Shown piece after piece: positions 1 to 6,746 of a stretch of DNA of 8,500 bases (position 1 is the first letter of the stretch; each line of letters opens with the position of its first letter). The stretch is from positions 610 to 9,109 of the forward strand of contig DHQM01000101.1 in the NCBI GenBank assembly GCA_002408105.1, written 5' to 3'. A program made the position numbers and the translations under genes. This DNA comes from Gammaproteobacteria bacterium UBA5338. GTDB lineage: Bacteria > Pseudomonadota > Gammaproteobacteria > Pseudomonadales > UBA5862. The notes under the pieces were generated by a model. That model was not told the origin of the DNA, ran no database searches, and saw only the letters and a program-made list of their open reading frames with translations.

Positions 1-216
1 ATGGCAGCAACCCGGGCGCTGAACACGGCCAGTCAATGTGCCCGCCAGCCCTGGCAGCTTGGTTTTTGCTACGGTCGTTCGCTATTGGATTGGGACGACC
101 CCAGCGGGTGCCCTGACACCTTGCTGCACCGCGCGAAGATGAACTCTGCTGCCTGTTCGGGCAATTATTCCGACGCCCTGGAACGGGGTGAGGTCAGCAA
201 AATCATCAACAAGTAG
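1..216 (+). CDS. Class I fructose-bisphosphate aldolase, C-terminal fragment (5' end outside window)
   Basis: This is the last 71 residues of a longer protein whose beginning lies left of the window, so the ATG at position 1 is taken as internal. Class I aldolases cleave fructose-1,6-bisphosphate to DHAP and glyceraldehyde-3-phosphate in the cytoplasm through a Schiff-base lysine, which is outside this fragment. The match rests on the family's C-terminal pattern: LN at residues 7-8, PW at 17-18, the YGR phosphate-binding motif at 24-26 (equivalent to Arg303 of muscle aldolase), a W at 31, and the HRAKMNSAA helix at 43-51 followed by G-x-Y. The residue before YGR is Cys where muscle aldolase has Ser. 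The tail after the usual end (GEVSKIINK) is a few residues longer than I expect. The TAG stop is 3 bp from the stop of the convergent neighbour, and I see no terminator between them. Confidence 0.8.
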   Translation: MAATRALNTASQCARQPWQLGFCYGRSLLDWDDPSGCPDTLLHRAKMNSAACSGNYSDALERGEVSKIINK

Positions 217-219
217 CGC

Positions 220-672
220 CTACTGAGCCACAGACTCGGGAAGCAGGCTGCGGATCGCCTGTGGGTCCAGCTTGGCGACGTTTTTGGCCACTTCACCGAC
301 GATGCACGCCTTGAATGCGCTGCTCCAGTGTTTGCGCAGCAACCCCAGGAACTCAGGCGAAGCGACCACCACCCAGCGTCGGTCGGGCTGTTGTTGACGC
401 ATTTTTTCGGCATGGCGACAAAGCAGCTTGGCAAAGTCTTCGGCCACCTTGTCGCTGGCGCTCTGCGGTGGTTGGGCGGCATGTCGACCGTGACTGTCAG
501 TCCCGCGGCCGTCGAACAGGTGCCCCGGCCGATCGGACACGAGGTCCCCCTCATGCTCGCGTCCCTCAGGGTTGGCAAAGGTTTCGGTTTCAACCAGAGG
601 CGCTGCCAGACTCTCAAGGTAGAAAAACCTGGCGCGGCTGCGTTCGGCGACCAAAACGGTGGTTGCTGTCAT
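220..672 (-). CDS. Host-attachment family protein (Host_attach / eRF1-domain-1-like)
   Basis: A 150-residue soluble protein with no signal peptide or membrane segment. It matches the family annotated 'protein required for attachment to host cells'. Visible hallmarks are an N-terminal beta strand with the S-R-A-R motif (residues 12-15), the central R-E-H-x-x-D-L-V-S-D-R-P-G block (38-50) followed by F-D-x-R-G and H-G-R-H, and the C-terminal block VVVASPEFLGLLRK (101-114). It ends with a K-D/N-V-x-K-L-D-P-x-x-I-R helix. The family name comes from a plant-associated bacterium, but the proteins are widespread in free-living bacteria and their biochemical role is unclear; the fold is thought to resemble release-factor domain 1. 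The start is supported by a strong Shine-Dalgarno (GAAGGAG, 7 nt before ATG). It follows the mocA-like gene after 24 bp and is probably co-transcribed with it. Confidence 0.85.
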   Translation of the reverse strand: MTATTVLVAERSRARFFYLESLAAPLVETETFANPEGREHEGDLVSDRPGHLFDGRGTDSHGRHAAQPPQSASDKVAEDFAKLLCRHAEKMRQQQPDRRWVVVASPEFLGLLRKHWSSAFKACIVGEVAKNVAKLDPQAIRSLLPESVAQ

Positions 673-696
673 CGGTGGACTCCTTCGGCGCGTGGG

Positions 697-1308
697 TCAA
701 AACAAGTCGTCCCTGCAGTCTACATCCTGCACAATTCCACTGTCTTCGACATCGACAAAGTGAATCCGAGACCGTTCCGCGCTCAAAAGTCCACGCGCGC
801 CGGTGTCGTCCTGAGCCTGCGTCAGGCGAGGGAAGTACGCGGCGGAAAAAGCCCGCGGGTGGCCCCAGCGTCCCTGGTTGCGTGGCACCACCAGGGAAAA
901 ACGCATGGCGGCGCTCAGGACGCGTGCGATGCTGTCGCTGCGGATCCAGGGCATGTCCCCCAGAGCAATGAGGCAGCCACGGGCCTGGGGCGCGAGACCA
1001 GCGACCGCGTCGCTCAGTGTTGCGCCCATCCCCAGGCCCGCATTCGGTGCCGTCCGGTTGTCCCAGCCGAGTTGGGCAAGGCGTTTGCTGAGGCGCTGGT
1101 CTGCCGGACCAAGCATCACTTCGACTTGACCTTTCCAGGGGGTGAATGGCGCCAGGCTGGTTTCGAGCAAGGTGCGCCCGTCTGCCAGGCGCGCCGTCCG
1201 CTTGTCGCTACCGAACCGCCGCCCCTGGCCCGCCGCCAACACCAGGATCCGCCAGTCGGCCAGACCTTCCGCTTCGGGCGGGGCATCGGGGTGCGCTGGG
1301 CCGCTCAT
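697..1308 (-). CDS. mocA: MocA-like molybdenum cofactor nucleotidyltransferase (MobA-like NTP transferase fold)
   Basis: A 203-residue nucleotidyltransferase. MocA enzymes transfer CMP from CTP to molybdopterin-Mo, making the cytosine dinucleotide cofactor used by xanthine dehydrogenase-family enzymes. Visible motifs are the glycine-rich nucleotide-binding loop LAAGQGRRFGSDK at residues 24-36, N-x-G-x-G-M-G-x-x-L at 89-98, the metal-binding L-G-D-M-P at 116-120, the G-H-P at 149-151, and the terminal D-V-D motif near 195-197. About 18 residues precede the first strand, so an internal start is possible, but the ATG used here overlaps the xdhC stop as ATGA, which argues for translational coupling; no clear Shine-Dalgarno is visible. 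CTP versus GTP preference cannot be read reliably from these motifs. The MocA assignment over MobA rests mainly on pairing with xdhC. Confidence 0.82.
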   Translation of the reverse strand: MSGPAHPDAPPEAEGLADWRILVLAAGQGRRFGSDKRTARLADGRTLLETSLAPFTPWKGQVEVMLGPADQRLSKRLAQLGWDNRTAPNAGLGMGATLSDAVAGLAPQARGCLIALGDMPWIRSDSIARVLSAAMRFSLVVPRNQGRWGHPRAFSAAYFPRLTQAQDDTGARGLLSAERSRIHFVDVEDSGIVQDVDCRDDLF

Positions 1309-2288
1309 TCAGGAGGCGCTTGCTCAGGCCGAGCGTGGGGGCGGTTGCGCAGTTCGATCAAGCTGGCCGCGATGGCGACGGCGATTTCGGGCGGGGTCTT
1401 GCTGCCAATGTCGAGTCCCACGGGCGCGTCGAGCCGGTCGATCTGGTCGGGGCGTAGGTCCAGCGCGGACAACCGCTGACGGCGTTTGTCACTCGTGCGT
1501 CTGGACCCGAGCGCGCCCACGTAAAAGTTGTCGCCGCGCAGCGCTTCCATCAGGGCCATGTCGTCGATGCGGGGGTCATGGGTGAGGGTGATGACCGCGC
1601 TGTTGGCGTCACCTGCCCACTCGCGAACGACATCGTCCGGCATCCCAGAACAGGCGTGGGTGTTCGTGACAGCCCAGGCTTCCAGCAGCTCTGGGCGAGG
1701 GTCGGTGACCACCACCTCAAAGTCCAGTGCCAGGGCGATCTCGCTGAGATACCGCGCGATCTGGCCGGCGCCCACCAGCACCAGCCGTTGGCGAGGCCCA
1801 AAACGCTGGCAAAGGCGGGCGCCTTCTAGTGCTGTGGGGCGCATGCTTGTGTCCGGTGCGACCCGGGTGGCGCCGGTTTCCAGGTCCACCTCGCGGACGC
1901 AGCGGCGCCGCGCTGACAACAGCGCGAGGATTTCGGTAAATTCGTTGCGGATCCGGTCCGACGGAATCAAGGGTTCAGCGATCACTTCAAGGCGCCCTCC
2001 ACAGGGAAGGCCAAGGCGGGCGGTTTCTGCCTGGCTGACCCCGTAGGCGAGCCGCTCGGGACCATCGGCCGCGACACTTCGGCTGCGCAGTGCGTCCAAC
2101 AGGTCGTCTTCGACGCATCCGCCCGACAGCGACCCCGCGGCTTGGCCGCGGTCGTTGATCGCCAGCAACGAGCCCACCGGGCGTGGTGAAGAGCCAAAGG
2201 TCGCAACGATGGTGCACAGCCATGCACAGGCACCAGAGCCGAGCCAGTCATCAAGGGCGTGCAACACTTCTAGGTTTTCGTTGTCCAT
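1305..2288 (-). CDS. xdhC: XdhC/CoxI family molybdoenzyme maturation protein
   Basis: A 327-residue protein with both halves of the XdhC family. The N-terminal XdhC/CoxI domain shows A-T-x-G-S-S-P-R (about 29-36), S-G-G-C-V-E (55-60) and the L-P-C-G-G motif (94-98). The C-terminal Rossmann domain shows V-G-A-G-x-I-A (172-178), a V-V-V-T-D-P-R strand (192-198), T-H-D-P-R-I-D-D (236-243), G-A-L-G-S-R-R-T (258-265) and the P-V-G-L-D-I-G-x-x-T-P-x-E-I-A-V block (289-304). In characterised members XdhC binds molybdenum cofactor and delivers it, in sulfurated form, to xanthine dehydrogenase-type enzymes. The start has AAGGA 5 nt upstream. It is first in a leftward unit with mocA and the attachment-family gene. 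No xdhA/B or cox structural gene is in the window, so the client enzyme is unknown. Confidence 0.9.
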   Translation of the reverse strand: MDNENLEVLHALDDWLGSGACAWLCTIVATFGSSPRPVGSLLAINDRGQAAGSLSGGCVEDDLLDALRSRSVAADGPERLAYGVSQAETARLGLPCGGRLEVIAEPLIPSDRIRNEFTEILALLSARRRCVREVDLETGATRVAPDTSMRPTALEGARLCQRFGPRQRLVLVGAGQIARYLSEIALALDFEVVVTDPRPELLEAWAVTNTHACSGMPDDVVREWAGDANSAVITLTHDPRIDDMALMEALRGDNFYVGALGSRRTSDKRRQRLSALDLRPDQIDRLDAPVGLDIGSKTPPEIAVAIAASLIELRNRPHARPEQAPPE

Positions 2289-2322
2289 GCGGGTCCTTCG
2301 GAATGCGCCGGATTGATTGAAG

Positions 2323-2350
2323 TGTACAGTTGGCGCGGACCCATTATACT
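2323..2350 (+). promoter_or_regulatory. thrS: Candidate sigma70 promoter for thrS operon
   Basis: A -35-like TGTACA (2323-2328, 4 of 6 matches to TTGACA), a 16-bp spacer and TATACT (2345-2350, 5 of 6 matches to TATAAT). Transcription would begin near 2357, giving a leader of about 58 nt with just enough room for the hairpin at 2374-2394. No better promoter is visible in the 126-bp divergent gap. Confidence 0.55.
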
Positions 2351-2371
2351 TTGGCCCCCCAACCCCCTTGC
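2343..2371 (-). promoter_or_regulatory. Candidate sigma70 promoter for xdhC-mocA unit
   Basis: Read on the minus strand, bases 2348 to 2343 form a perfect TATAAT, about 55 bp upstream of the xdhC ATG. The -35 at 17 bp spacing (2371-2366, GCAAGG) is poor, so the promoter may be weak or activator-dependent. It shares four bases with the thrS -10, so the two promoters cannot both hold RNA polymerase at once. Confidence 0.4.
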
Positions 2372-2373
2372 AC

Positions 2374-2394
2374 GTGACCTTTGGTAGGGGTCAC
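2374..2394 (+). promoter_or_regulatory. thrS: thrS translational operator: tRNA-Thr anticodon-arm mimic
   Basis: GUGACCU (2374-2380) pairs with GGGUCAC (2388-2394) in a 7-bp stem, six Watson-Crick pairs plus a closing U-G. The stem encloses exactly seven nucleotides, UUGGUAG (2381-2387). Read as an anticodon loop this gives U33, anticodon GGU at 34-36, and A37, the layout of tRNA-Thr(GGU). It sits 8 nt upstream of AGGAG (2404-2408), which is 6 nt before the thrS ATG. In E. coli ThrRS binds anticodon-like arms in its own leader and blocks ribosome loading, so the same autoregulation is inferred here. The E. coli operator has a second tRNA-like arm farther upstream; with the promoter proposed here I see only one. 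A DNA operator palindrome (GTGACC/GGTCAC) is the alternative reading. Confidence 0.72.
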
Positions 2395-2414
2395 CACTGA
2401 CTGAGGAGCGGCCC

Positions 2415-4340
2415 ATGCCGACCATTACCCTCCCTGACCAATCGACGAAGTCATTCGATCGGCCCATCACGGTGGCTGAAGTTGCCGGGTCGATCGGGCC
2501 TGGTTTGGCCAAGGCGGCGGTGGCCGGTCGCGTTGATGGTTCCCTGGTGGATCTGAGCCACGAAATCGGCGCCGATGCGACGGTTGAAATCGTCACGCCG
2601 AGCGACGATGCGGGCCTTGAAGTCATCCGCCACTCCTGCGCCCACCTGCTGGCAATGGCCGTGAAATCCTTGTTCCCCGCGGCGCAGGTGACCATCGGCC
2701 CGGTGATTGATGACGGGTTCTACTACGACTTTGCCTTTGAGCGCCCCTTCACCCCTGAGGATCTGGAGCGCATCGAGGCGAAGATGCACGAGCTTGCTGC
2801 GGCCGACCTGAGGGTCTCGCGAAGCCTAATGGACCCTGAGGAGGCCATCCGCTTGTTTGAGGGCCTCGGTGAGCACTACAAGGTCGAAATCATCAAGGAC
2901 ATCGGCAGCCACGAGCCCCTCTCGTTTTACCAGCAGGGTCAGTTCATCGACCTGTGTCGCGGTCCCCACGTGCCCTCGACGGGCAAGCTCACAGCCTTCC
3001 GCTTGACCAAGGTGGCCGGGGCCTATTGGCGGGGCGACTCCAAGAACAGGATGCTGCAACGCATCTATGGCACAGCTTGGGCAAATCCGAAACAATTGAA
3101 GCAGCACCTGCGCCGGCTCGAAGAGGCCGCCAAGCGAGACCACAGGCGCATTGGCAAGCAAATGGAGTTGTTCCATACGCAGGAGGAGGCGCCGGGGATG
3201 GTCTTCTGGCACCCCAAGGGCTGGCAGCTCTACCAAGTGGTGGAGCAGTACATGCGTGGAGTTCAGCGGGAACACGGTTATCAGGAGATTCGCACCCCCT
3301 CTCTGGTCGACTACAGCCTTTGGGAGCGGTCTGGCCACGCGGATAAATTCGGCAATGAAATGTTCAGCACCGAGTCGGAGAGCCGGGACTACGCCGTCAA
3401 GCCAATGAATTGCCCCTGTCATGTGCAGGTTTTCAATCAGGGCCTCAAGAGCTACCGCGACCTCCCATTGCGGTTGGCCGAGTTCGGCTCCTGCCACCGC
3501 AATGAGCCGTCGGGGACCCTGCACGGCCTGATGCGTGTGCGCGCGTTCACTCAAGACGATGCACACATTTTTTGCAGCGAGGACGACATTCAAGCAGAGG
3601 TGGCGCGCTTTATCACACTGCTGTTTGACGTCTATCGCGACTTTGGCTTTGACGATGTCGAACTCAAGCTGTCCACACGCCCGCAAGCGCGGGTGGGTTC
3701 CGATGAAGTCTGGGACAAGGCTGAATCGGCACTTGCCGAGGCGCTGGAGCAGCAGGGACTCGACTACGAGGTGCTTCCCGGAGAAGGGGCGTTCTATGGG
3801 CCCAAAATCGAATTTTCGCTGCGGGATTGCCTCGCGCGCGTTTGGCAGTGTGGAACCATCCAGGTCGATTTTTCCATGCCAGCGCGACTTGACGCCCAAT
3901 ACGTGGGTGAAGACGGCGCGCGCCATACCCCGGTGATGCTGCACCGAGCGATTCTCGGGTCCTTCGAGCGATTCATTGGAATTCTCATTGAGCACCATGC
4001 AGGTGCCTTTCCGACCTGGTTGGCCCCGGTTCAAGCCGTTGTGGCGAACATCACCGATGACCAGGCAGGGTACTGCCAAGGGGTCGAGCGGCAACTGGCA
4101 GCCAAGGGGGTCCGGGTGTTTGCCGACTTGAGAAATGAAAAAATTGGATTTAAAATCCGCGAGCACACCTTGCAGAAGGTCCCATACATCCTGGTGTGTG
4201 GCGACCGAGAATGCGAATCCGACCAAGTGGCCGTGCGCGCACGGAGCGGTGAAGATTTGGGGGCGATGTCCCTCGATGCCTTTGTCGACCTCCTGTCGAA
4301 AGACATTGCGCGACGCGGCCGCGTGTCTTTGGAGAACTGA
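2415..4340 (+). CDS. thrS: Threonine--tRNA ligase
   Basis: A full-length 641-residue class II aminoacyl-tRNA synthetase (E. coli has 642) that charges tRNA-Thr in the cytoplasm. Domain order: TGS (about 1-61), the SAD editing domain with H73-x-x-x-H77 and C181/H185 for removing mischarged serine, the catalytic core (about 243-535) and the C-terminal anticodon-binding domain. The zinc ligands appear intact as C333, H384 and H510. Motif 2 carries R362 in the H-R-N-E-P-S-G segment and motif 3 carries R519 in G-S-F-E-R-F. The start has AGGAG 6 nt upstream and matches the family N-terminus. It leads the thrS-infC-rpmI-rplT-pheST cluster, its leader holds a tRNA-like operator, and its 3' end contains a probable internal promoter and the infC Shine-Dalgarno. 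Nothing suggests loss of function. Confidence 0.98.
   Translation: MPTITLPDQSTKSFDRPITVAEVAGSIGPGLAKAAVAGRVDGSLVDLSHEIGADATVEIVTPSDDAGLEVIRHSCAHLLAMAVKSLFPAAQVTIGPVIDDGFYYDFAFERPFTPEDLERIEAKMHELAAADLRVSRSLMDPEEAIRLFEGLGEHYKVEIIKDIGSHEPLSFYQQGQFIDLCRGPHVPSTGKLTAFRLTKVAGAYWRGDSKNRMLQRIYGTAWANPKQLKQHLRRLEEAAKRDHRRIGKQMELFHTQEEAPGMVFWHPKGWQLYQVVEQYMRGVQREHGYQEIRTPSLVDYSLWERSGHADKFGNEMFSTESESRDYAVKPMNCPCHVQVFNQGLKSYRDLPLRLAEFGSCHRNEPSGTLHGLMRVRAFTQDDAHIFCSEDDIQAEVARFITLLFDVYRDFGFDDVELKLSTRPQARVGSDEVWDKAESALAEALEQQGLDYEVLPGEGAFYGPKIEFSLRDCLARVWQCGTIQVDFSMPARLDAQYVGEDGARHTPVMLHRAILGSFERFIGILIEHHAGAFPTWLAPVQAVVANITDDQAGYCQGVERQLAAKGVRVFADLRNEKIGFKIREHTLQKVPYILVCGDRECESDQVAVRARSGEDLGAMSLDAFVDLLSKDIARRGRVSLEN
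4128..4156 (+). promoter_or_regulatory. infC: Internal sigma70 promoter within thrS for infC-rpmI-rplT
   Basis: TTGAGA (4128-4133, 5 of 6 matches), exactly 17 bp, then TAAAAT (4151-4156, 5 of 6 matches). It would start transcription near 4163, about 180 nt before infC. It lies over thrS codons for residues 573-581, which are unusually A/T-rich (AGA AAT GAA AAA ATT GGA TTT AAA) for this GC-rich gene. E. coli also has infC promoters inside thrS, so the position fits. Confidence 0.55.
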
Positions 4341-4345
4341 ATATC
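4331..4345 (+). promoter_or_regulatory. infC: infC ribosome binding site and AUC initiation codon
   Basis: GGAG (4331-4334), inside the last codons of thrS, is followed after 8 nt by ATC (4343-4345). In the infC frame no ATG, GTG or TTG lies between this point and a GTG at 4409, which would cut off the conserved R-N-R-I-N-D-E-I segment. A CTG at 4337 is only 2 nt from the Shine-Dalgarno. E. coli infC starts at AUU, which IF3 itself discriminates against, and AUC starts are reported in some bacteria. Confidence 0.8.
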
Positions 4346-4882
4346 AAGAACGCATCCGGCAAAGGCCAGAGCAAACGAAACCGCATCAACGACGAAATCA
4401 CCGCCAATGTGGTGCGACTGATCGGCCCGAGTGGTGGGCAGATCGGGGTGGTGTCGCTGCAGGATGCTCTGGAAGCTGCTGCCCAAGTCAGTTTGGACCT
4501 CGTCGAAATCGCCCCCGATGGCGACCCGCCTGTTTGCAAAGTGATGGATTACGGCAAGCATGTTTTCGAGGCCAAGAAGCAAAAAGCAGCGGCCAAGAAA
4601 AAGCAAAAGCGCACCCAGATCAAAGAGATGAAATTTCGCCCTGGTACCGAAGAAGCGGACTATCAGGTGAAATTGCGCAATCTGGTGCGGTTTTTGGAAG
4701 ATGGAGACAAGGCCAAGGTAACCCTGAGGTTCCGTGGGCGGGAGATGGCCCACCAGCGTCTGGGTGCCGAGCTGCTCTCGCGAATCGAGGAAGACTTGGC
4801 GGAGTTTGGTGCAGTGGAGCAGCACCCCACGATGGAAGGGCGCCAAATGACGATGGTCATTGCCCCCAAGAAGAAAAAATAA
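4343..4882 (+). CDS. infC: Translation initiation factor IF-3
   Basis: IF3 binds the 30S subunit, prevents early 50S joining and checks start codon-anticodon pairing. From the ATC start the protein is 179 residues (E. coli 180). The N-terminal domain carries R-N-R-I-N-D-E-I (12-19), the conserved V-x-x-M-D-Y-G-K (65-72 region), a lysine-rich linker (about 78-92), and a C-terminal domain with K-F-R-P-G (97-101), the R-F-R-G-R-E-M-A-H signature (129-137) and a terminal lysine tail. The first 22 residues are missed if only ATG/GTG/TTG starts are allowed. It begins 2 bp after the thrS stop, so translation is probably coupled, and the internal promoter near 4128-4156 may supply extra transcript. 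The AUC codon implies autogenous repression by IF3 itself. Confidence 0.95.
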   Translation: MKNASGKGQSKRNRINDEITANVVRLIGPSGGQIGVVSLQDALEAAAQVSLDLVEIAPDGDPPVCKVMDYGKHVFEAKKQKAAAKKKQKRTQIKEMKFRPGTEEADYQVKLRNLVRFLEDGDKAKVTLRFRGREMAHQRLGAELLSRIEEDLAEFGAVEQHPTMEGRQMTMVIAPKKKK

Positions 4883-4994
4883 CGCCAAGGACGGAAGAGA
4901 ACACGACAAAGAGAAATCGACCCCGCGCAGCGCTTCAAATCAATCGACCGCGTATGCAGTCGAGCCTGCCGGGCCAGAAACGAGCGGAGTACCC
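4883..4994 (+). promoter_or_regulatory. rpmI: infC-rpmI intergenic leader; candidate L20 translational operator
   Basis: This 112-nt gap is where E. coli carries the operator through which L20 represses rpmI-rplT. Visible here: a hairpin with UCGAC (4944-4948) paired to GUCGA (4959-4963), a C-A mismatch, two more GC pairs and a GUAU loop; and a direct repeat AATCGACC at 4915-4922 and 4942-4949, so GUCGA could pair with either copy. Whether L20 binds is inference from position; I could not show the E. coli-type pseudoknot. Confidence 0.35.
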
Positions 4995-5192
4995 ATGCCG
5001 AAGATCAAAAGCAATCGAGGCGCCGCCAAACGGTTTCGTAGAACCGCAGGCGGTATCAAGCATAAGCAAGCCTTCAAAAACCACATCCTCACCAAGAAGA
5101 GCACCAAGCGGAAGCGTCATCTCCGCCCAATGCACCACCTGACTCCTGCGGATCAGCCATTGGTCGAGCGGATGTTGCCCTACCTGAAATAG
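4995..5192 (+). CDS. rpmI: 50S ribosomal protein bL35
   Basis: A 65-residue, very basic protein, the normal length of L35, a structural component of the large ribosomal subunit. It shows the family start [14 protein letters not shown], the [11 protein letters not shown] segment (22-32), [11 protein letters not shown] (34-44) and a C-terminal L-P-Y tail. GGAG at 4986-4989, 5 nt before the ATG, decides the start; the reading frame is open farther upstream into infC, but that extension has no L35 character. It lies between infC and rplT, 43 bp before rplT, and is expected to be repressed together with rplT by L20. Confidence 0.97.
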   Translation: MPKIKSNRGAAKRFRRTAGGIKHKQAFKNHILTKKSTKRKRHLRPMHHLTPADQPLVERMLPYLK

Positions 5193-5235
5193 GCCGGCAA
5201 TTGGGCGTTTACGGATTGGTTCTTAGGAGGTTGTT

Positions 5236-5595
5236 ATGCCACGGGTAAAACGAGGTGTGCAGGCACGACGCCGGCACAAGAAGGTTCTTCAGCAAGCGAA
5301 AGGCTACTATGGTGCGCGCAGCCGCAGTTACCGGGTTGCCACCCAAGCCGTTACCAAGGCTGGGCAGTATGCATACCGTGACCGTCGCCAGCGCAAGCGG
5401 CAATTCCGTTCACTGTGGATCACCCGCATCAACGCTGCGGCCCGCCAGCACGGCCTCAGTTACAGCAGGCTCATCGATGGCTTGAACAAGGCGTCGGTGG
5501 AAGTTGACCGCAAGATGCTGGCCGACATCGCGGTTCACGATCAAGAGACGTTCGCGGCTTTGGCCGAGCGTGCTCGGGGTGCTTTGGCTGCCTAG
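5236..5595 (+). CDS. rplT: 50S ribosomal protein bL20
   Basis: L20 binds 23S rRNA early in 50S assembly and in E. coli also represses its own operon. The 119-residue product follows the E. coli protein nearly end to end: M-P-R-V-K-R-G-V at the start, the [17 protein letters not shown] stretch (14-30), [12 protein letters not shown] (47-58), and the globular C-terminal part with K-A-S-V-E-V-D-R-K (85-93) and L-A-D-I-A. A strong Shine-Dalgarno (AGGAGG, 5 nt before ATG) precedes it. The long basic N-terminal extension that threads into rRNA is intact. Its stop is followed by the terminator/antiterminator region ahead of pheS. Confidence 0.98.
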   Translation: MPRVKRGVQARRRHKKVLQQAKGYYGARSRSYRVATQAVTKAGQYAYRDRRQRKRQFRSLWITRINAAARQHGLSYSRLIDGLNKASVEVDRKMLADIAVHDQETFAALAERARGALAA

Positions 5596-5610
5596 CAAGG
5601 CAATCAAGTC

Positions 5611-6698
<1,088 letters not shown>

Positions 6699-6746
6699 GC
6701 ACGACCTTCCGTCCCCCGTCGATAGCGCCCCAAAGCGAGTAGCCCT

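Noticed and set aside
228..264. Inverted repeat CCACAG/CTGTGG after the aldolase as its terminator
   Set aside because: The arms are 25 nt apart, there is no T-run, and it lies inside the convergent coding sequence.
328..1479. Long plus-strand open frame of 383 codons opposite mocA and its neighbours
   Set aside because: It lies antisense to three genes with clear family motifs, spans gene boundaries, and has no recognisable domain; GC-rich DNA commonly gives such shadows.
2826..4226. 466-codon minus-strand open frame opposite thrS
   Set aside because: Entirely inside a well-conserved thrS, with low-complexity mirrored content and no family resemblance.
4409..4882. IF3 starting at GTG 4409 (157 residues)
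   Set aside because: It would drop the conserved N-terminal R-N-R-I-N segment, which is encoded in frame upstream with a Shine-Dalgarno before ATC.
4643..4993. Long-range pairing GGUAC (4643-4647) with GUACC (4989-4993) as an L20 pseudoknot
   Set aside because: Five base pairs over about 340 nt are expected by chance, and no supporting structure is visible.
4860..5192. Longer 110-residue version of L35 starting inside infC
   Set aside because: The extra N-terminal 45 residues have no L35 similarity, and a proper Shine-Dalgarno precedes the ATG at 4995.
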